Of a DNA stretch of 64,000 bases, positions 1 to 7,528 are shown in pieces. Both the position numbers and the translations under genes were made by a program. Within the stretch, counting starts at the first letter, position 1. Each line of letters starts with the position of its first letter. Under the pieces are notes generated by a model. That model made no database searches. It saw only the letters and a program-made list of their open reading frames with translations, and had not been told where the DNA came from. The DNA is from Streptomyces sp. NBC_01262 (GTDB lineage: Bacteria; Actinomycetota; Actinomycetes; Streptomycetales; Streptomycetaceae): assembly GCF_036226365.1 (NCBI RefSeq), contig NZ_CP108462.1, positions 5,144,501 through 5,208,500 of the forward strand, read 5' to 3'.

Positions 1-35
1 GTGCCGATGGGCTTGATCTCCAGCGACTTCGACAT
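1..35 (-). CDS. 5' end of a gene running off the left edge
   Basis: Only the first 11 codons are visible. They read MSKSLEIKPIG from an ATG at 35. An AAGGGAG ribosome-binding sequence lies about 5 bases upstream of that ATG, which supports a real start. The gene is on the same strand as the RiPP-like operon and begins about 100 bases downstream of the acetyltransferase gene, so it may be its last member. There is too little sequence to suggest a function. Confidence 0.45.
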   Translation of the reverse strand, partial: MSKSLEIKPIG

Positions 36-135
36 GCGCTCCCTTTCCAGAACAGTCCTGGCCATCGGCCGGTGTATTCACCCTGCCAGCGGTCGATGGC
101 CGAGGCGCAGCGAGCCTGCACGTCGGCCGCCGTCT

Positions 136-1011
136 CTAGCGGACTGGCGATGAACAAATGAAGCCTAGGGAGCGGAGTCCTTCGGACTGGCACAAGCGGT
201 CGGAGGCTCCGCCGACCTCGGTCTGAAGCAACTGATAGGCGGCGCCGTGGGTCTTTCCCCAGCTCATGGCAGCCCTCCACAACAGGCGTCCAAATCCGTG
301 GCCTCGGTGTTCCGGCAGTACGCCGAAATACTGAGGCATGAGCTGGGCGGCACCCACGGCGTCCGGCCTATTTTCCATCGGGCCGATCGCGCCCGCCACG
401 CGACCGTCTGCAACGGCAACGAGCACCGGCCCGACGGTGCCGGCCTGCATGCAACTGTGGAGGAACGCGAAGCCGTCAGCGGCCATCCGCTCGGCGAAGT
501 CACCGAACGTACGCCGCACCCCCGCAGCGCAGTGACCAAAGTCCAGCACAGGACCGTCAGCCAGCGGAGACGGCATCCCGGCGAAGTCCTTGAGCTGGAT
601 GCGGGTTCCTCGCATCTGGCGGGCTGGATGCTCCGGTCCCGCGAACCAGACCACACGGGCCTTCGCCGCGTTATGAACAGCGCAGAGCTTCAGTGCCAGC
701 TCTTCGGCACTCCAACGGCTGTCCGGTGCCGCTCCGTAGACGTGGACCTTCACGGTGCCCGAGCCGCGCCGCAGGAGGGTGGGGATCAGGGTCTCGCCCA
801 GCCGATGCACGACGTCCTCGACGAGGACTCTTTCGTCCTTGGCGTCGGACCAGCGAAGGTCCTTGTCGTACCGAAGGAACCGCTCGGTCGGCGCGGCGAT
901 CAAGGTGTCCGTGAAGAGGTCCTCGGTGAGCACCGAAGGGTGCACCGGGCCGATGGTCGGGACGAAGGGAACCGTCACCACTGGGCGTAGCCAGTCCCAA
1001 CGGAATCGCAT
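136..1011 (-). CDS. GNAT-family N-acetyltransferase, candidate RiPP tailoring enzyme
   Basis: A 291-residue protein. The first ~130 residues match no family I recognise. The second half is a GNAT fold: the motif A signature is RGHGFGRLL in the stretch starting PQYFGVLPEHRG, near residues 230-245, which is the acetyl-CoA pyrophosphate loop. GNAT enzymes move an acetyl group from acetyl-CoA to an amine. The start is the ATG at 1011, with AAGG 8 bases upstream. It lies 87 bases downstream of the candidate precursor peptide gene, on the same strand, after a hairpin, so it was probably co-transcribed and expressed below the precursor. Its substrate is unknown. Acetylation of the modified peptide is an inference from gene order, and self-immunity by acetylation is an alternative. 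Confidence 0.8.
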   Translation of the reverse strand: MRFRWDWLRPVVTVPFVPTIGPVHPSVLTEDLFTDTLIAAPTERFLRYDKDLRWSDAKDERVLVEDVVHRLGETLIPTLLRRGSGTVKVHVYGAAPDSRWSAEELALKLCAVHNAAKARVVWFAGPEHPARQMRGTRIQLKDFAGMPSPLADGPVLDFGHCAAGVRRTFGDFAERMAADGFAFLHSCMQAGTVGPVLVAVADGRVAGAIGPMENRPDAVGAAQLMPQYFGVLPEHRGHGFGRLLWRAAMSWGKTHGAAYQLLQTEVGGASDRLCQSEGLRSLGFICSSPVR

Positions 1012-1040
1012 GACGGCACCTTACTCACCTCCCACACGTG

Positions 1041-1077
1041 GTGCAGGCCCCGGCGCGGAATGCGTCGAGGCCTGCAC
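1041..1077 (-). terminator. Hairpin after the precursor gene, likely attenuator
   Basis: Perfect 9-bp arms (GTGCAGGCC and GGCCTGCAC) with a 19-base loop, lying between the precursor stop codon and the acetyltransferase start. There is no U-tract, which is common for Streptomyces terminators. RiPP operons often carry such a partial terminator directly after the precursor gene, which keeps precursor mRNA in excess over the enzymes downstream. Confidence 0.5.
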
Positions 1078-1098
1078 GATATTGATCGTCTGCGCTGG

Positions 1099-1266
1099 TC
1101 AGTGGGGGTTGTCGTCGCTGCCCGAGCAGGAGCAGGCGATGCCGCTCATCAGGTCGTCCAGGTCGCGCACGATGGCGACGGCCGGTGTGGCGACGAGGTG
1201 GTCGGGCAGTTCGGGCCGTGTCCTGGGCGATGGGGTCCTCTGGATGGTCACTGCTACTGCGGTCAT
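1099..1266 (-). CDS. Candidate RiPP precursor peptide, 55 residues
   Basis: The ATG at 1266 overlaps the maturase stop codon as ATGA, so translation is coupled. The 55-residue peptide has a leader-like N-terminal part rich in P, R and V, a hydrophobic/acidic middle (AIVRDLDDLMSG) and a Cys/Ser-rich tail (IACSCSGSDDNPH). A short peptide with a Cys-rich tail beside a radical SAM/SPASM enzyme is the usual layout of a radical-SAM RiPP, for example thioether or C-C cross-linked peptides. I do not recognise the exact family. The likely core is the last ~15 residues. A small unrelated hypothetical protein is the alternative, but coupling, order and the following hairpin favour a precursor. Confidence 0.65.
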   Translation of the reverse strand: MTAVAVTIQRTPSPRTRPELPDHLVATPAVAIVRDLDDLMSGIACSCSGSDDNPH

Positions 1267-2404
1267 GCGTTCACCGTTTCCTTCCGGAGTTGGCCGTGCT
1301 GGCAGTAGTTCTGCAGTGGAGCCCTCGCCTCCTGGAACTGCTTGGCCAGTGGCCGGCACACCAGGCACGAGCCGGACAGCTGGCAGCCGGAGCAGCCCCC
1401 GGTGCGAAGCATCAACTTGTCCGCGACGCCGGGAAGGCGGCGCAGCCCTTCGAGGCCTTCGGCCATGAGGTCGATCTGATCGTCCCTGCCGACCTTGCAG
1501 ATGCTGACCTTGGCGTGCGGGTCGGCGTGGAAGAAGGTGTGGCCGGCGTTGCAGCCCGCGAACGGCGTACGTTCGCGCAGGTGCTTGCTGGACTGGGCGA
1601 GCAGGGATTCCGGTCCGCCATAGATCGTCGGCGTCATGTTCGTGTAGATGTGGTGCCGCAGGCCCCAGTCCTCGGCCATGGCGGCCATGGCGTCGATCTC
1701 GTGGGCGCTGTCCTCGGTCACCACGATGTTCAGCCGCACGGGGAGCCGGGCTTCACGTGCCGCCGCCATGCCGCGCTGGAAGGTCTTCCACGAGCCCCTG
1801 CGCTGCGTGAGCCCGTCGAAGCTCGCCTCGGTGGCCCCGTAGACGCTGACGACGAGCCGGTAGGCGGGGCACTCCTCGAACATCGCCAGGAGCGAGGTCT
1901 CCCACAGCCGGGAGGCGTTGGTGGAGACGGTGAGCATCATGCCCAGCGAGGCGGCGTAGCGGTAGGCGTCTGGGAAGTGCTTGTCGATCGTCGGCTCACC
2001 GCCGGTGATCTGGAGCCACAGGACACCGGCGTCCCGCATGATCTCCAGCAGCCGGACCTTGTCGTCCCATGCCAGGCCAGCGAACTCCTTCAGGCCCAGG
2101 TAGCAGTGCTTGCAGGCGAATTTGCAGCCCAGGTTGATCTCCCAGCTCGCCCGCGCGAAGCCGTACGCCGACGGCTCGCGCACCAGCAGCACATTGCTGG
2201 CGCGCTCGCCGCGGAGGCCGAACCCCCAGGTCGTCCGGGCAGCTTCGTCGAACCACGGCGGTAGCGTCTCCTGCGTACGGACCAGGTCCCTCAGGTCCTT
2301 GAAGTTCGCCTCCGCAGCCGGATACCGGCTTCGCTGCCGGGGCGCACGGCCAGGTATCCGTCCAGAAACGGGCTCACGACGACTTCGTGCACCACCGGGT
2401 CCAT
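1263..2404 (-). CDS. Radical SAM/SPASM peptide maturase, frame broken near the N-terminus
   Basis: The uninterrupted part (1263-2192, from a GTG) holds the radical SAM cluster motif CKFACKHC (CX3CX2C), a TGGEPT segment, and a C-terminal Cys-rich SPASM-like region (GGCSGCQLSGSC, then C-x2-C and a last C) for auxiliary Fe-S clusters. Such enzymes make 5'-deoxyadenosyl radicals that cross-link or epimerise peptides. The coding pattern continues upstream of 2192 in the same frame (NFKDLRDLV, then LPPWFDEAARTTWGFGL) but without a start codon. A good start with GAGG 7 bases upstream (ATG at 2404, MDPVVHEVVVSPFLDGYLAV) is in the next frame and stops at 2291. Joining the two needs one extra base or a -1 shift near 2310-2330 and gives about 380 residues. 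This is either a real frameshift, a sequence error, or programmed. Confidence 0.75.
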
Positions 2405-2425
2405 CCCTTCACCTCGTGGGTATGG

Positions 2426-2495
2426 GACCCGCCCCTGCTGCGACCTGTCCTTCTGAGGTCGGGGGACCTCCAGTTCGAGCAGCAGGGGCGGGGTC
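2426..2495 (-). promoter_or_regulatory. Nested inverted repeats in the maturase leader
   Basis: Outer arms at 2426-2441 and 2479-2495 are complementary over 16 bases with one bulged base (GCAGCAGGGGCGGG core). Inside them is a perfect GAGGTC-GGGG-GACCTC hairpin at 2455-2470. The structure ends about 20 bases before the maturase start at 2404, so on the minus strand it would fold in the 5' leader. The GACCTC arm could also pair with the GAGGT of the ribosome-binding site. This could be a cis-acting RNA switch, an operator or a terminator. No protein-coding signal is seen between 2405 and 2702. Confidence 0.45.
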
Positions 2496-2702
2496 TGAGA
2501 GCCCGCCCGAGTCGCGGCTGTCTCTTTCGCGACCAGGGCGGGCGGTCTCGGCGGATGTCCTTTTACCGGGTAGCTCTGCGCGGGCGGGCAGACGCCGGAG
2601 GCTCATATCGGCCGTGCCGACCACAGCAACGGCGGGGTTGCTGGCAGCGGCCGGAAGCAGTTCCCGCGTCCCTCGTGAACAGTCGCCCTGACTCGGTCGC
2701 CG

Positions 2703-3500
2703 TCACTCCCAAGGCGATTCCTCCCTCGGGACGTGGGGAAGGGGGATACCGCCGACGAGTGGCAGGAAGCGCACCGGACGCGCGTGCCAGACGAAGGAAT
2801 ACGGCCCGGCGGTGAGCGGGAGGGTGAATTCCTCGCCCTGGTAGAGCGCTTCAGCGGGCTCGCGCCACCCGTCGGACAGCCAGTCCCACAGGTAGCCGAT
2901 CGCCGGTTGCCCCACGGCGGCAGCGATTATCCGCATCTGGATACGGGCCCAGCGGATCGCCGACGTCGGCAGGGGGGACGCGAACGAGGCGAGCCGTTCC
3001 CCGTCGGCCATGCGCCATTCGCACCAGAAGCCGGCCGACGCACGAAAAGGGGCCGGGACAGTGATGGTGCACCACGTCCGGGTGCCGTCCTGGCTGGTTC
3101 CCCAGTCTTCGGACAGAGCGTCGACGATGAGCATGCCCCGGCCGCTCTCCTCCTCCGGACCCGGTCGCCTCACCTGCGGACGGGCCGGAGCGCCGTCGCG
3201 GACGTCGATGCGAACTTGTCCCTTCCCGTGTGACACGCAGAGGGTGAACTCGTCGGCATCGCCGTACCGGACAGCGTTGGTCACCAACTCACTGAGCAGC
3301 AGCGTCGCCGTCTCGATGCAGTCGTCGATGCCCCAAAGCCGCAGATGGGCGGCACAAATGCGGCGAAGTTGCGCCACCCGCTCCGGCGTGGATGTGCAGG
3401 AGACGATGAAACTGTCCGGCCGATCCACGCTCGTCCTCAGGGACGCGGAACGCTGCTGAGGCGTGACCCCCGAGCCGGGCTCAACAGCCAAGTCCGTCAT
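2703..3500 (-). CDS. RsbW-like ATP-binding regulatory protein
   Basis: A 265-residue protein starting at the ATG at 3500 with GGAGAGG upstream. Residues ~25-145 form an HATPase_c_2 domain: the N-box is TATLLLSELVTNAVRY, the G1-like segment is DVRDGAP, and the G2-like segment is GRGMLIVDALSEDWG. This is the anti-sigma/serine-kinase-type ATPase family that is greatly expanded in Streptomyces. The last ~120 residues are an extra, mixed-character extension that I do not recognise. The gene is divergent from an XRE/TPR regulator, a pairing seen many times in Streptomyces. The role is probably signalling by partner binding or phosphorylation; the partner is not identifiable. Confidence 0.85.
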   Translation of the reverse strand: MTDLAVEPGSGVTPQQRSASLRTSVDRPDSFIVSCTSTPERVAQLRRICAAHLRLWGIDDCIETATLLLSELVTNAVRYGDADEFTLCVSHGKGQVRIDVRDGAPARPQVRRPGPEEESGRGMLIVDALSEDWGTSQDGTRTWCTITVPAPFRASAGFWCEWRMADGERLASFASPLPTSAIRWARIQMRIIAAAVGQPAIGYLWDWLSDGWREPAEALYQGEEFTLPLTAGPYSFVWHARPVRFLPLVGGIPLPHVPREESPWE

Positions 3501-3606
3501 GCCCTCTCCAGGTTGCCGTGAGCGAGGTTGTAGCTGACAACATCGAGTGAACCGTCCGGACTTGGGACTCTCCACGGCATCGATGCGGCAGTCTTGACGC
3601 AGATCC

Positions 3607-3623
3607 GGTGCACCCGGTGCACC
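3607..3623. promoter_or_regulatory. Two tandem GGTGCACC palindromes between divergent regulators
   Basis: Two perfect 8-bp palindromes GGTGCACC sit one base apart, giving a 9-bp period, 107 and 49 bases upstream of the two divergent starts (3500 minus, 3672 plus). They look like a paired operator, most simply for the XRE regulator encoded to the right. This is inference from position and symmetry. Confidence 0.5.
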
Positions 3624-3671
3624 CCGTGTACTGCTGGGTATGGGCGAGGGAAGGCGTGGAAGGGGGCCGGC

Positions 3672-4925
3672 GTGGACCTTGCGGGACGACGGAAAACCGT
3701 CGGCTACAGTCAGGAAGGACTCGCCCACGCACTCGGCGTCGACCGCACAACGGTCAGCCGCTGGGAGAGCGGCAAGACCCTGCCTCAGCCGCCACTGCGG
3801 CCGAAACTGGCCCAGGCGCTGCGCATCGACCTTGCTGAACTCGACGCCCTGGTGGCACGGCCACAAACATCCCTCGTGCCGGCAGAGTCGCGGCGCAGCA
3901 ACCACGACGGCTCGGGGAGCATCGACGACATGATCCGGCGCGAATTCCTGCGCGTGATAGCCGTAACCGGAGCGCTCGCGGCCCTGCCCCTCGACGACGC
4001 CGCAGCTCTCGAAGAAGGCCTGCACCGAGGAAACTCCGCCGGCTTCCTGCGCATGAACGACCACTTGTGGCAGGTGTACCAACTCGCCCGCTCCAAGGGC
4101 TCGGTGTACCCGATCGTGCGCGACCAGCTCACGGCCCTCAGCAACGCCCTCCGCAACCGGTCCGACGCCGAATTCCAGGCCATGTGCAGCGCGGCGGGCG
4201 ATCTCTTCCAGCTCGCGGGCGAGCTGTCCTTCGACAGCAACCGCTACACGGACGCCGCCGCCTCGTACACACTGGCCGCATCGGCCAGCAAGGACGCGGG
4301 ATCGTACGACCTCTGGGCGTGCGCGCTCGTCCGGCACGCGTACGTCGATGTGTACGAACGCCGCTACCAGGAGGCCGCTGACATCCTGTCGGCGGCCGAA
4401 CGCGTCGCCGGCCGCGGGGACAGCTCCCTGTCGACTCGCCACTGGGTGGCCTCCGTCCAGGCCGAGGCTTACGCGGGCCTGGGCGACCTCACCGCCTGCG
4501 AGCGCGCTCTCGACAAGGCAGAGAACGTGCAGGATCTCGCCGGCCCGGGCCACAACGGCGGCTGGCTCCGCTTCGACGGCTCACGCCTCGCCGAGGAACG
4601 TGGAGCCCGCTACGTCCAGCTCGGCCGCCTCGACCTGGCGGAGAGTTCCCTCCAAGGTGCTCTGAAACAGGGGGCGCTGGCGCAGGGGCAGTCCTTCCGG
4701 CGACGGGGCGCGGTCCTGACGGACCTCGCCGCGATCGGCGCCAAGCGGCACGACCCCGAGCAGGTCCTGACCTACGGACACGAGGCCCTGCAACTCGCGC
4801 GGGACTCCGACTCCGGATACGTCGCCCGTAGACTCCAAGGCCTACGAGCCGAGTTCGGCCCGATGCTCCGCGACCAGCGGGTGGCCGACCTGGCAGCCGA
4901 GATCAGCGCGCTGAGCACGACATGA
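3672..4925 (+). CDS. XRE-family regulator with TPR-like C-terminal region
   Basis: A 417-residue protein from the GTG at 3672, chosen because AGGGGG lies just upstream; a TTG at 3594 would add 26 residues without family character. Residues ~1-55 form a helix-turn-helix (YSQEGLAHALGVDRTTVSRW). The rest is alpha-helical, with TPR-like repeats such as ADILSAAERVAG and LTACERALDKAENV. A TAT-like RREFLRVIAV segment appears mid-protein but is internal, so it is not an export signal. Proteins of this build act in Streptomyces as development or peptide-response regulators. It is divergent from the RsbW-like gene and overlaps the next gene's possible ATG. Confidence 0.85.
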   Translation: MDLAGRRKTVGYSQEGLAHALGVDRTTVSRWESGKTLPQPPLRPKLAQALRIDLAELDALVARPQTSLVPAESRRSNHDGSGSIDDMIRREFLRVIAVTGALAALPLDDAAALEEGLHRGNSAGFLRMNDHLWQVYQLARSKGSVYPIVRDQLTALSNALRNRSDAEFQAMCSAAGDLFQLAGELSFDSNRYTDAAASYTLAASASKDAGSYDLWACALVRHAYVDVYERRYQEAADILSAAERVAGRGDSSLSTRHWVASVQAEAYAGLGDLTACERALDKAENVQDLAGPGHNGGWLRFDGSRLAEERGARYVQLGRLDLAESSLQGALKQGALAQGQSFRRRGAVLTDLAAIGAKRHDPEQVLTYGHEALQLARDSDSGYVARRLQGLRAEFGPMLRDQRVADLAAEISALSTT

Positions 4926-4939
4926 CGAGAGGGACAGCC

Positions 4940-5305
4940 ATGCCGCAGACCGACGGTGCTCGAATCTTTCGCGAAGCCTGGATCAACGGCGTACGCGCCC
5001 ACTTCCCTGGCGAGCCGAAGCCCGGCTACATCACCCCCTGGGACGACACCCCGGAATGGGAGCGCCAGGCCGCAGGGGCTGTCTACGAGCAAGTGCGGCA
5101 CTTCCTCGACGCGAGCGCCGGCCACGCCTCCAGGCTCACCCGCGAGCAGAAGAGCCGCTTCGTCGCGACCTGCTGGACGGCCCAGATGTACAAACACTTC
5201 GAGGACCCCAAGCCCGGATACGTAGCGGACTGGCCCGACCTTCCCGAATGGCAGCAGGAGACCGACGCGGACATCTTCGAGGCGATCGAGAAGTCCCTCA
5301 GCTGA
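4940..5305 (+). CDS. Small hypothetical protein with an internal repeat
   Basis: A 121-residue protein from the ATG at 4940 (GAGAGGG 6 bases upstream). An ATG at 4922 overlapping the previous stop would add six residues. It carries two copies of a unit: EPKPGYITPWDDTPEWERQ near the start and DPKPGYVADWPDLPEWQQE about 65 residues later. This points to two tandem copies of a small domain. No signal peptide or membrane segment is seen. It follows the XRE/TPR gene directly and is probably in its operon. I do not recognise the family. The 270 bases after it, up to the arsR promoter, show nothing clear. Confidence 0.8.
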   Translation: MPQTDGARIFREAWINGVRAHFPGEPKPGYITPWDDTPEWERQAAGAVYEQVRHFLDASAGHASRLTREQKSRFVATCWTAQMYKHFEDPKPGYVADWPDLPEWQQETDADIFEAIEKSLS

Positions 5306-5540
5306 AGTGACGGGGAACCGTGGCGGGGTGCCCTTGGCCGCTCCCCTGGCAGTGACGAGGTGGAGGATGCCAACGCATCGTCGACCTCCTCTGCCGGCCG
5401 ATAGGGATACACCAGGCATCAGTCGGCATTCCGCCGTGTCCAGCACGGGCTGCCGCGTCCGGCAGGCGCGGGGGCAGGTGTTGAAGGCGGACGGGCAAGC
5501 TGAACGCCAGGTGAACAGATCTCGCCCGAGGCGATCGCTC

Positions 5541-5586
5541 ATTTTTTCGGGCTGCCCTGCTTCGTATGCTGGGTGGATGAGCATCA
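5541..5586 (+). promoter_or_regulatory. Leaderless arsR promoter with overlapping operator
   Basis: A -10-like TATGCT ends about 5 bases before the ATG at 5577, and a T-rich -35 area lies near 5541-5547, so the transcript probably starts at the initiation codon. No ribosome-binding site is seen. The arms ATGCT and AGCAT, 9 bases apart, overlap the start codon and could be the autoregulatory ArsR site. Confidence 0.45.
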
Positions 5587-5990
5587 GTGCCTCGACGCAG
5601 CAGGTCGCGGTGGCGCCCGCCGAGGACTGCGCCGATGACTGTGGCCAGCACCTGGCCTGCTCGCTGATCGACCGGCAGGAAGCTGAGCGGCTCGCTGGGG
5701 TGCTCAAGGCGATCGCCGATCCGACCCGGCTGCAGTTGCTCCATCTGATTTTGTCAGCGCCCAACGGTGAGGCGTGTGTGTGCGACCTGACCGATTGCCT
5801 GGGGTTGCGGCAGCCGACGATAAGCCATCACCTCAAGACGATGACCGCCGCCGGCCTGCTCACGCGGGAGCGGCGCGGGACCTGGGTCTGGTACGGGGTG
5901 GACCACGCCGGACTGGAGGCGGTCCAGGAAATTCTCCGTGCGCCGTTGGGGGCCGGGCTGGCGCAAGCGGTGGAGTCCCCGGCCGCGTAG
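5577..5990 (+). CDS. arsR: ArsR-family metalloregulator
   Basis: 137 residues with a winged helix: LKAIADPTRLQLLHLIL, then recognition helix QPTISHHLKTM. The metal-site signature ACVCDL has Cys67 and Cys69, with Cys74 close by, and Cys18, Cys22 and Cys28 in the N-terminal arm. In ArsR proteins the CVC motif of helix 3 binds As(III), which releases the operator. The extra N-terminal cysteines could complete a three-coordinate site. It is convergent with the thioredoxin reductase gene and is the first of four ArsR-family genes in this island. Confidence 0.9.
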   Translation: MSISASTQQVAVAPAEDCADDCGQHLACSLIDRQEAERLAGVLKAIADPTRLQLLHLILSAPNGEACVCDLTDCLGLRQPTISHHLKTMTAAGLLTRERRGTWVWYGVDHAGLEAVQEILRAPLGAGLAQAVESPAA

Positions 5991-6011
5991 TCGTAGGTAC
6001 GGAAGAGTCCG

Positions 6012-6035
6012 CAGCTCGCCGTCACGGGCGATCTG
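6012..6035. terminator. Hairpin between convergent arsR and trxB
   Basis: Near-complementary arms CAGCTCGCC and GGGCGATCTG with a short loop lie between the two convergent stop codons. It probably acts as a bidirectional terminator. Confidence 0.4.
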
Positions 6036-6076
6036 CGGGCTCTGCCGCAGCCCGAGCGGTCACACCTTCGCCCCGG

Positions 6077-7012
6077 TCAGAGGGCGGCGAGGTAGCGTTC
6101 GGCGTCCAGCGCGGCGGCGCAGCCGGTGCCGGCGGCGGTGATGGCCTGGCGGTAGTTGTGGTCGACCACATCACCGGCGGCGAAGACGCCGGGGAGGTTC
6201 GTGCGGGTGCTGGGGGCCTGGACCTTGAGGTAACCCTCGGCGTCGAGGTCGAGGACGCCCTTGAACAGCTCGGTTCGCGGGTCGTGGCCGATCGCGACGA
6301 ACAGGCCGGTGACGGGGAGGGCGGAGGTGTCGCCGGTCTTGGTGTTGCGCAGGGTCAGTCCGGAGAGCTTGCTGTTGGTGTCGTGGATGGCGGCGACTTC
6401 GCTGTCCCAGGTGAAGGAGATCTTGGGGTCGGCGAAGGCGCGGTCCTGCATGGCCTTGGAGGCGCGCAGGGTGTCGCGTCGGTGGACGATGGTGACGGTT
6501 TTGGCGAAGCGGGAGAGGAAGGTGGCCTCTTCGATGGCGGTGTCGCCGCCGCCGATGACGGCGATGTCGTGTTCGCGGAAGAAGAAGCCGTCGCAGGTGG
6601 CGCAGTACGACACGCCGCGGCCCGAGAGTTCGTCCTCGTTGGGGAGGTTGAGCTTGCGGTGCTGGGAGCCGGTGGTGACGATGACGGTCTTGGCGCGATG
6701 GACGGTGCCTTCTGAGTCGGTGACGGTCTTGATGTCTCCGCCGAGGTCGACGGCCGTGACATCGTCCGGGATCAGTTCGGCGCCGAAGCGCTCGGCCTGG
6801 GCCCGCATGTTGTCCATGAGGTCGGGGCCCATGATGCCGTCGCGGAAGCCGGGGAAGTTCTCGACCTCGGTGGTCTGCATCAGTGCGCCGCCGGCGGTGA
6901 CCGAGCCCTCGAAGACCAGTGGCTTGAGTGAGGCGCGGGCGGTGTAGAGGGCGGCGGTGTATCCGGCGGGGCCGGAGCCGATGACGATGACCTTGCGTAT
7001 GTCGGTCGTCAT
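6077..7012 (-). CDS. trxB: Thioredoxin-disulfide reductase of the arsenic island
   Basis: 311 residues, the normal length. FAD-binding GSGPAG lies near residue 12, the redox pair CATC is at Cys137-Cys140, NADPH-binding GGGDTA is at 154-159, and the C-terminal FAD motif FAAGDV is near 277. It reduces thioredoxin with NADPH. Its ATG overlaps the arsC stop (TCATGA), so the two are translated together. Known Streptomyces ars clusters carry a similar gene called arsT that regenerates reductant for arsenate reduction. The context fits arsT; this need not be the housekeeping trxB. Confidence 0.93.
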   Translation of the reverse strand: MTTDIRKVIVIGSGPAGYTAALYTARASLKPLVFEGSVTAGGALMQTTEVENFPGFRDGIMGPDLMDNMRAQAERFGAELIPDDVTAVDLGGDIKTVTDSEGTVHRAKTVIVTTGSQHRKLNLPNEDELSGRGVSYCATCDGFFFREHDIAVIGGGDTAIEEATFLSRFAKTVTIVHRRDTLRASKAMQDRAFADPKISFTWDSEVAAIHDTNSKLSGLTLRNTKTGDTSALPVTGLFVAIGHDPRTELFKGVLDLDAEGYLKVQAPSTRTNLPGVFAAGDVVDHNYRQAITAAGTGCAAALDAERYLAAL

Positions 7013-7422
7013 GACGCGGGGGCCGGGGCGATCTCGGCGATCAGGGCTTCGATGCGGGCCTTGATCTCGTCGCGGATCGGTCGTACGGCCTCCACGCCCT
7101 GGCCGGCCGGGTCCTCCAGGGTCCAGTCGAGGTAGCGCTTGCCGGGGAAGACGGGGCAGGTGTCGCCGCAGCCCATGGTGATGCACACGTCGGAGGCCTG
7201 GACGGCCTCGACGGTGAGGATCTTGGGGGTTTCGGCCGACATGTCGATGCCGACCTCCTTCATCGCCTCGACGGCCGCCGGGTTGACGGTGTCGGCCGGG
7301 GCGGAGCCGGCGGAGCGGACCTCGACGCGGTCGCCGGCGAGGTGGGTCAGCCAGGCAGCGGCCATCTGGGAGCGGCCCGCGTTGTGGACGCAGACGAACA
7401 GCACGGAGGGCTTGTCGGACAT
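7009..7422 (-). CDS. arsC: Arsenate reductase, low-molecular-weight phosphatase type
   Basis: 137 residues. The P-loop CVHNAGRS is at residues 11-18 and further cysteines Cys80, Cys85 and Cys89 lie in a CGDTCP segment. The family reduces arsenate to arsenite through a Cys cascade. In actinobacteria related enzymes use mycothiol/mycoredoxin or thioredoxin, and the overlapping trxB favours the thioredoxin route. The start is the ATG at 7422. It is divergent from an arsR/aquaporin operon. A second, longer paralogue lies at 17546-18208 and a dead copy at 21779-22165. Confidence 0.92.
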   Translation of the reverse strand: MSDKPSVLFVCVHNAGRSQMAAAWLTHLAGDRVEVRSAGSAPADTVNPAAVEAMKEVGIDMSAETPKILTVEAVQASDVCITMGCGDTCPVFPGKRYLDWTLEDPAGQGVEAVRPIRDEIKARIEALIAEIAPAPAS

Positions 7423-7471
7423 CGGGGTCTCACTTGTCTCATTGGCTGGTGACGAAGGGGGTGACCGGGCT

Positions 7472-7528
7472 GGTATCAGGCCCAGCTGATGTGACAGTAT
7501 CAGCCCATGATGACGTCAGTCGATACTG
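7472..7528. promoter_or_regulatory. Divergent arsC/arsR promoter with inverted repeats
   Basis: CAGTATC (7495-7501) and GATACTG (7522-7528) form perfect 7-bp arms that straddle the arsR start at 7507. A second pair, ATCAG and CTGAT, lies at 7475-7490. The spacing and position suit ArsR operators controlling both the trxB-arsC and arsR-aquaporin units. Confidence 0.5.

Noticed and set aside
2409..2624. Small minus-strand gene between the ATPase and the maturase
   Set aside because: It consists of Arg/Gly/Pro-rich sequence running through the nested inverted repeats, with no ribosome-binding site or family match.
2703..4553. A 616-residue minus-strand reading frame covering the ATPase gene and the whole XRE/TPR gene
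   Set aside because: Only the last 265 residues have family character and a ribosome-binding site (start 3500); the rest is the antisense of a recognisable plus-strand gene, open only because of high GC.
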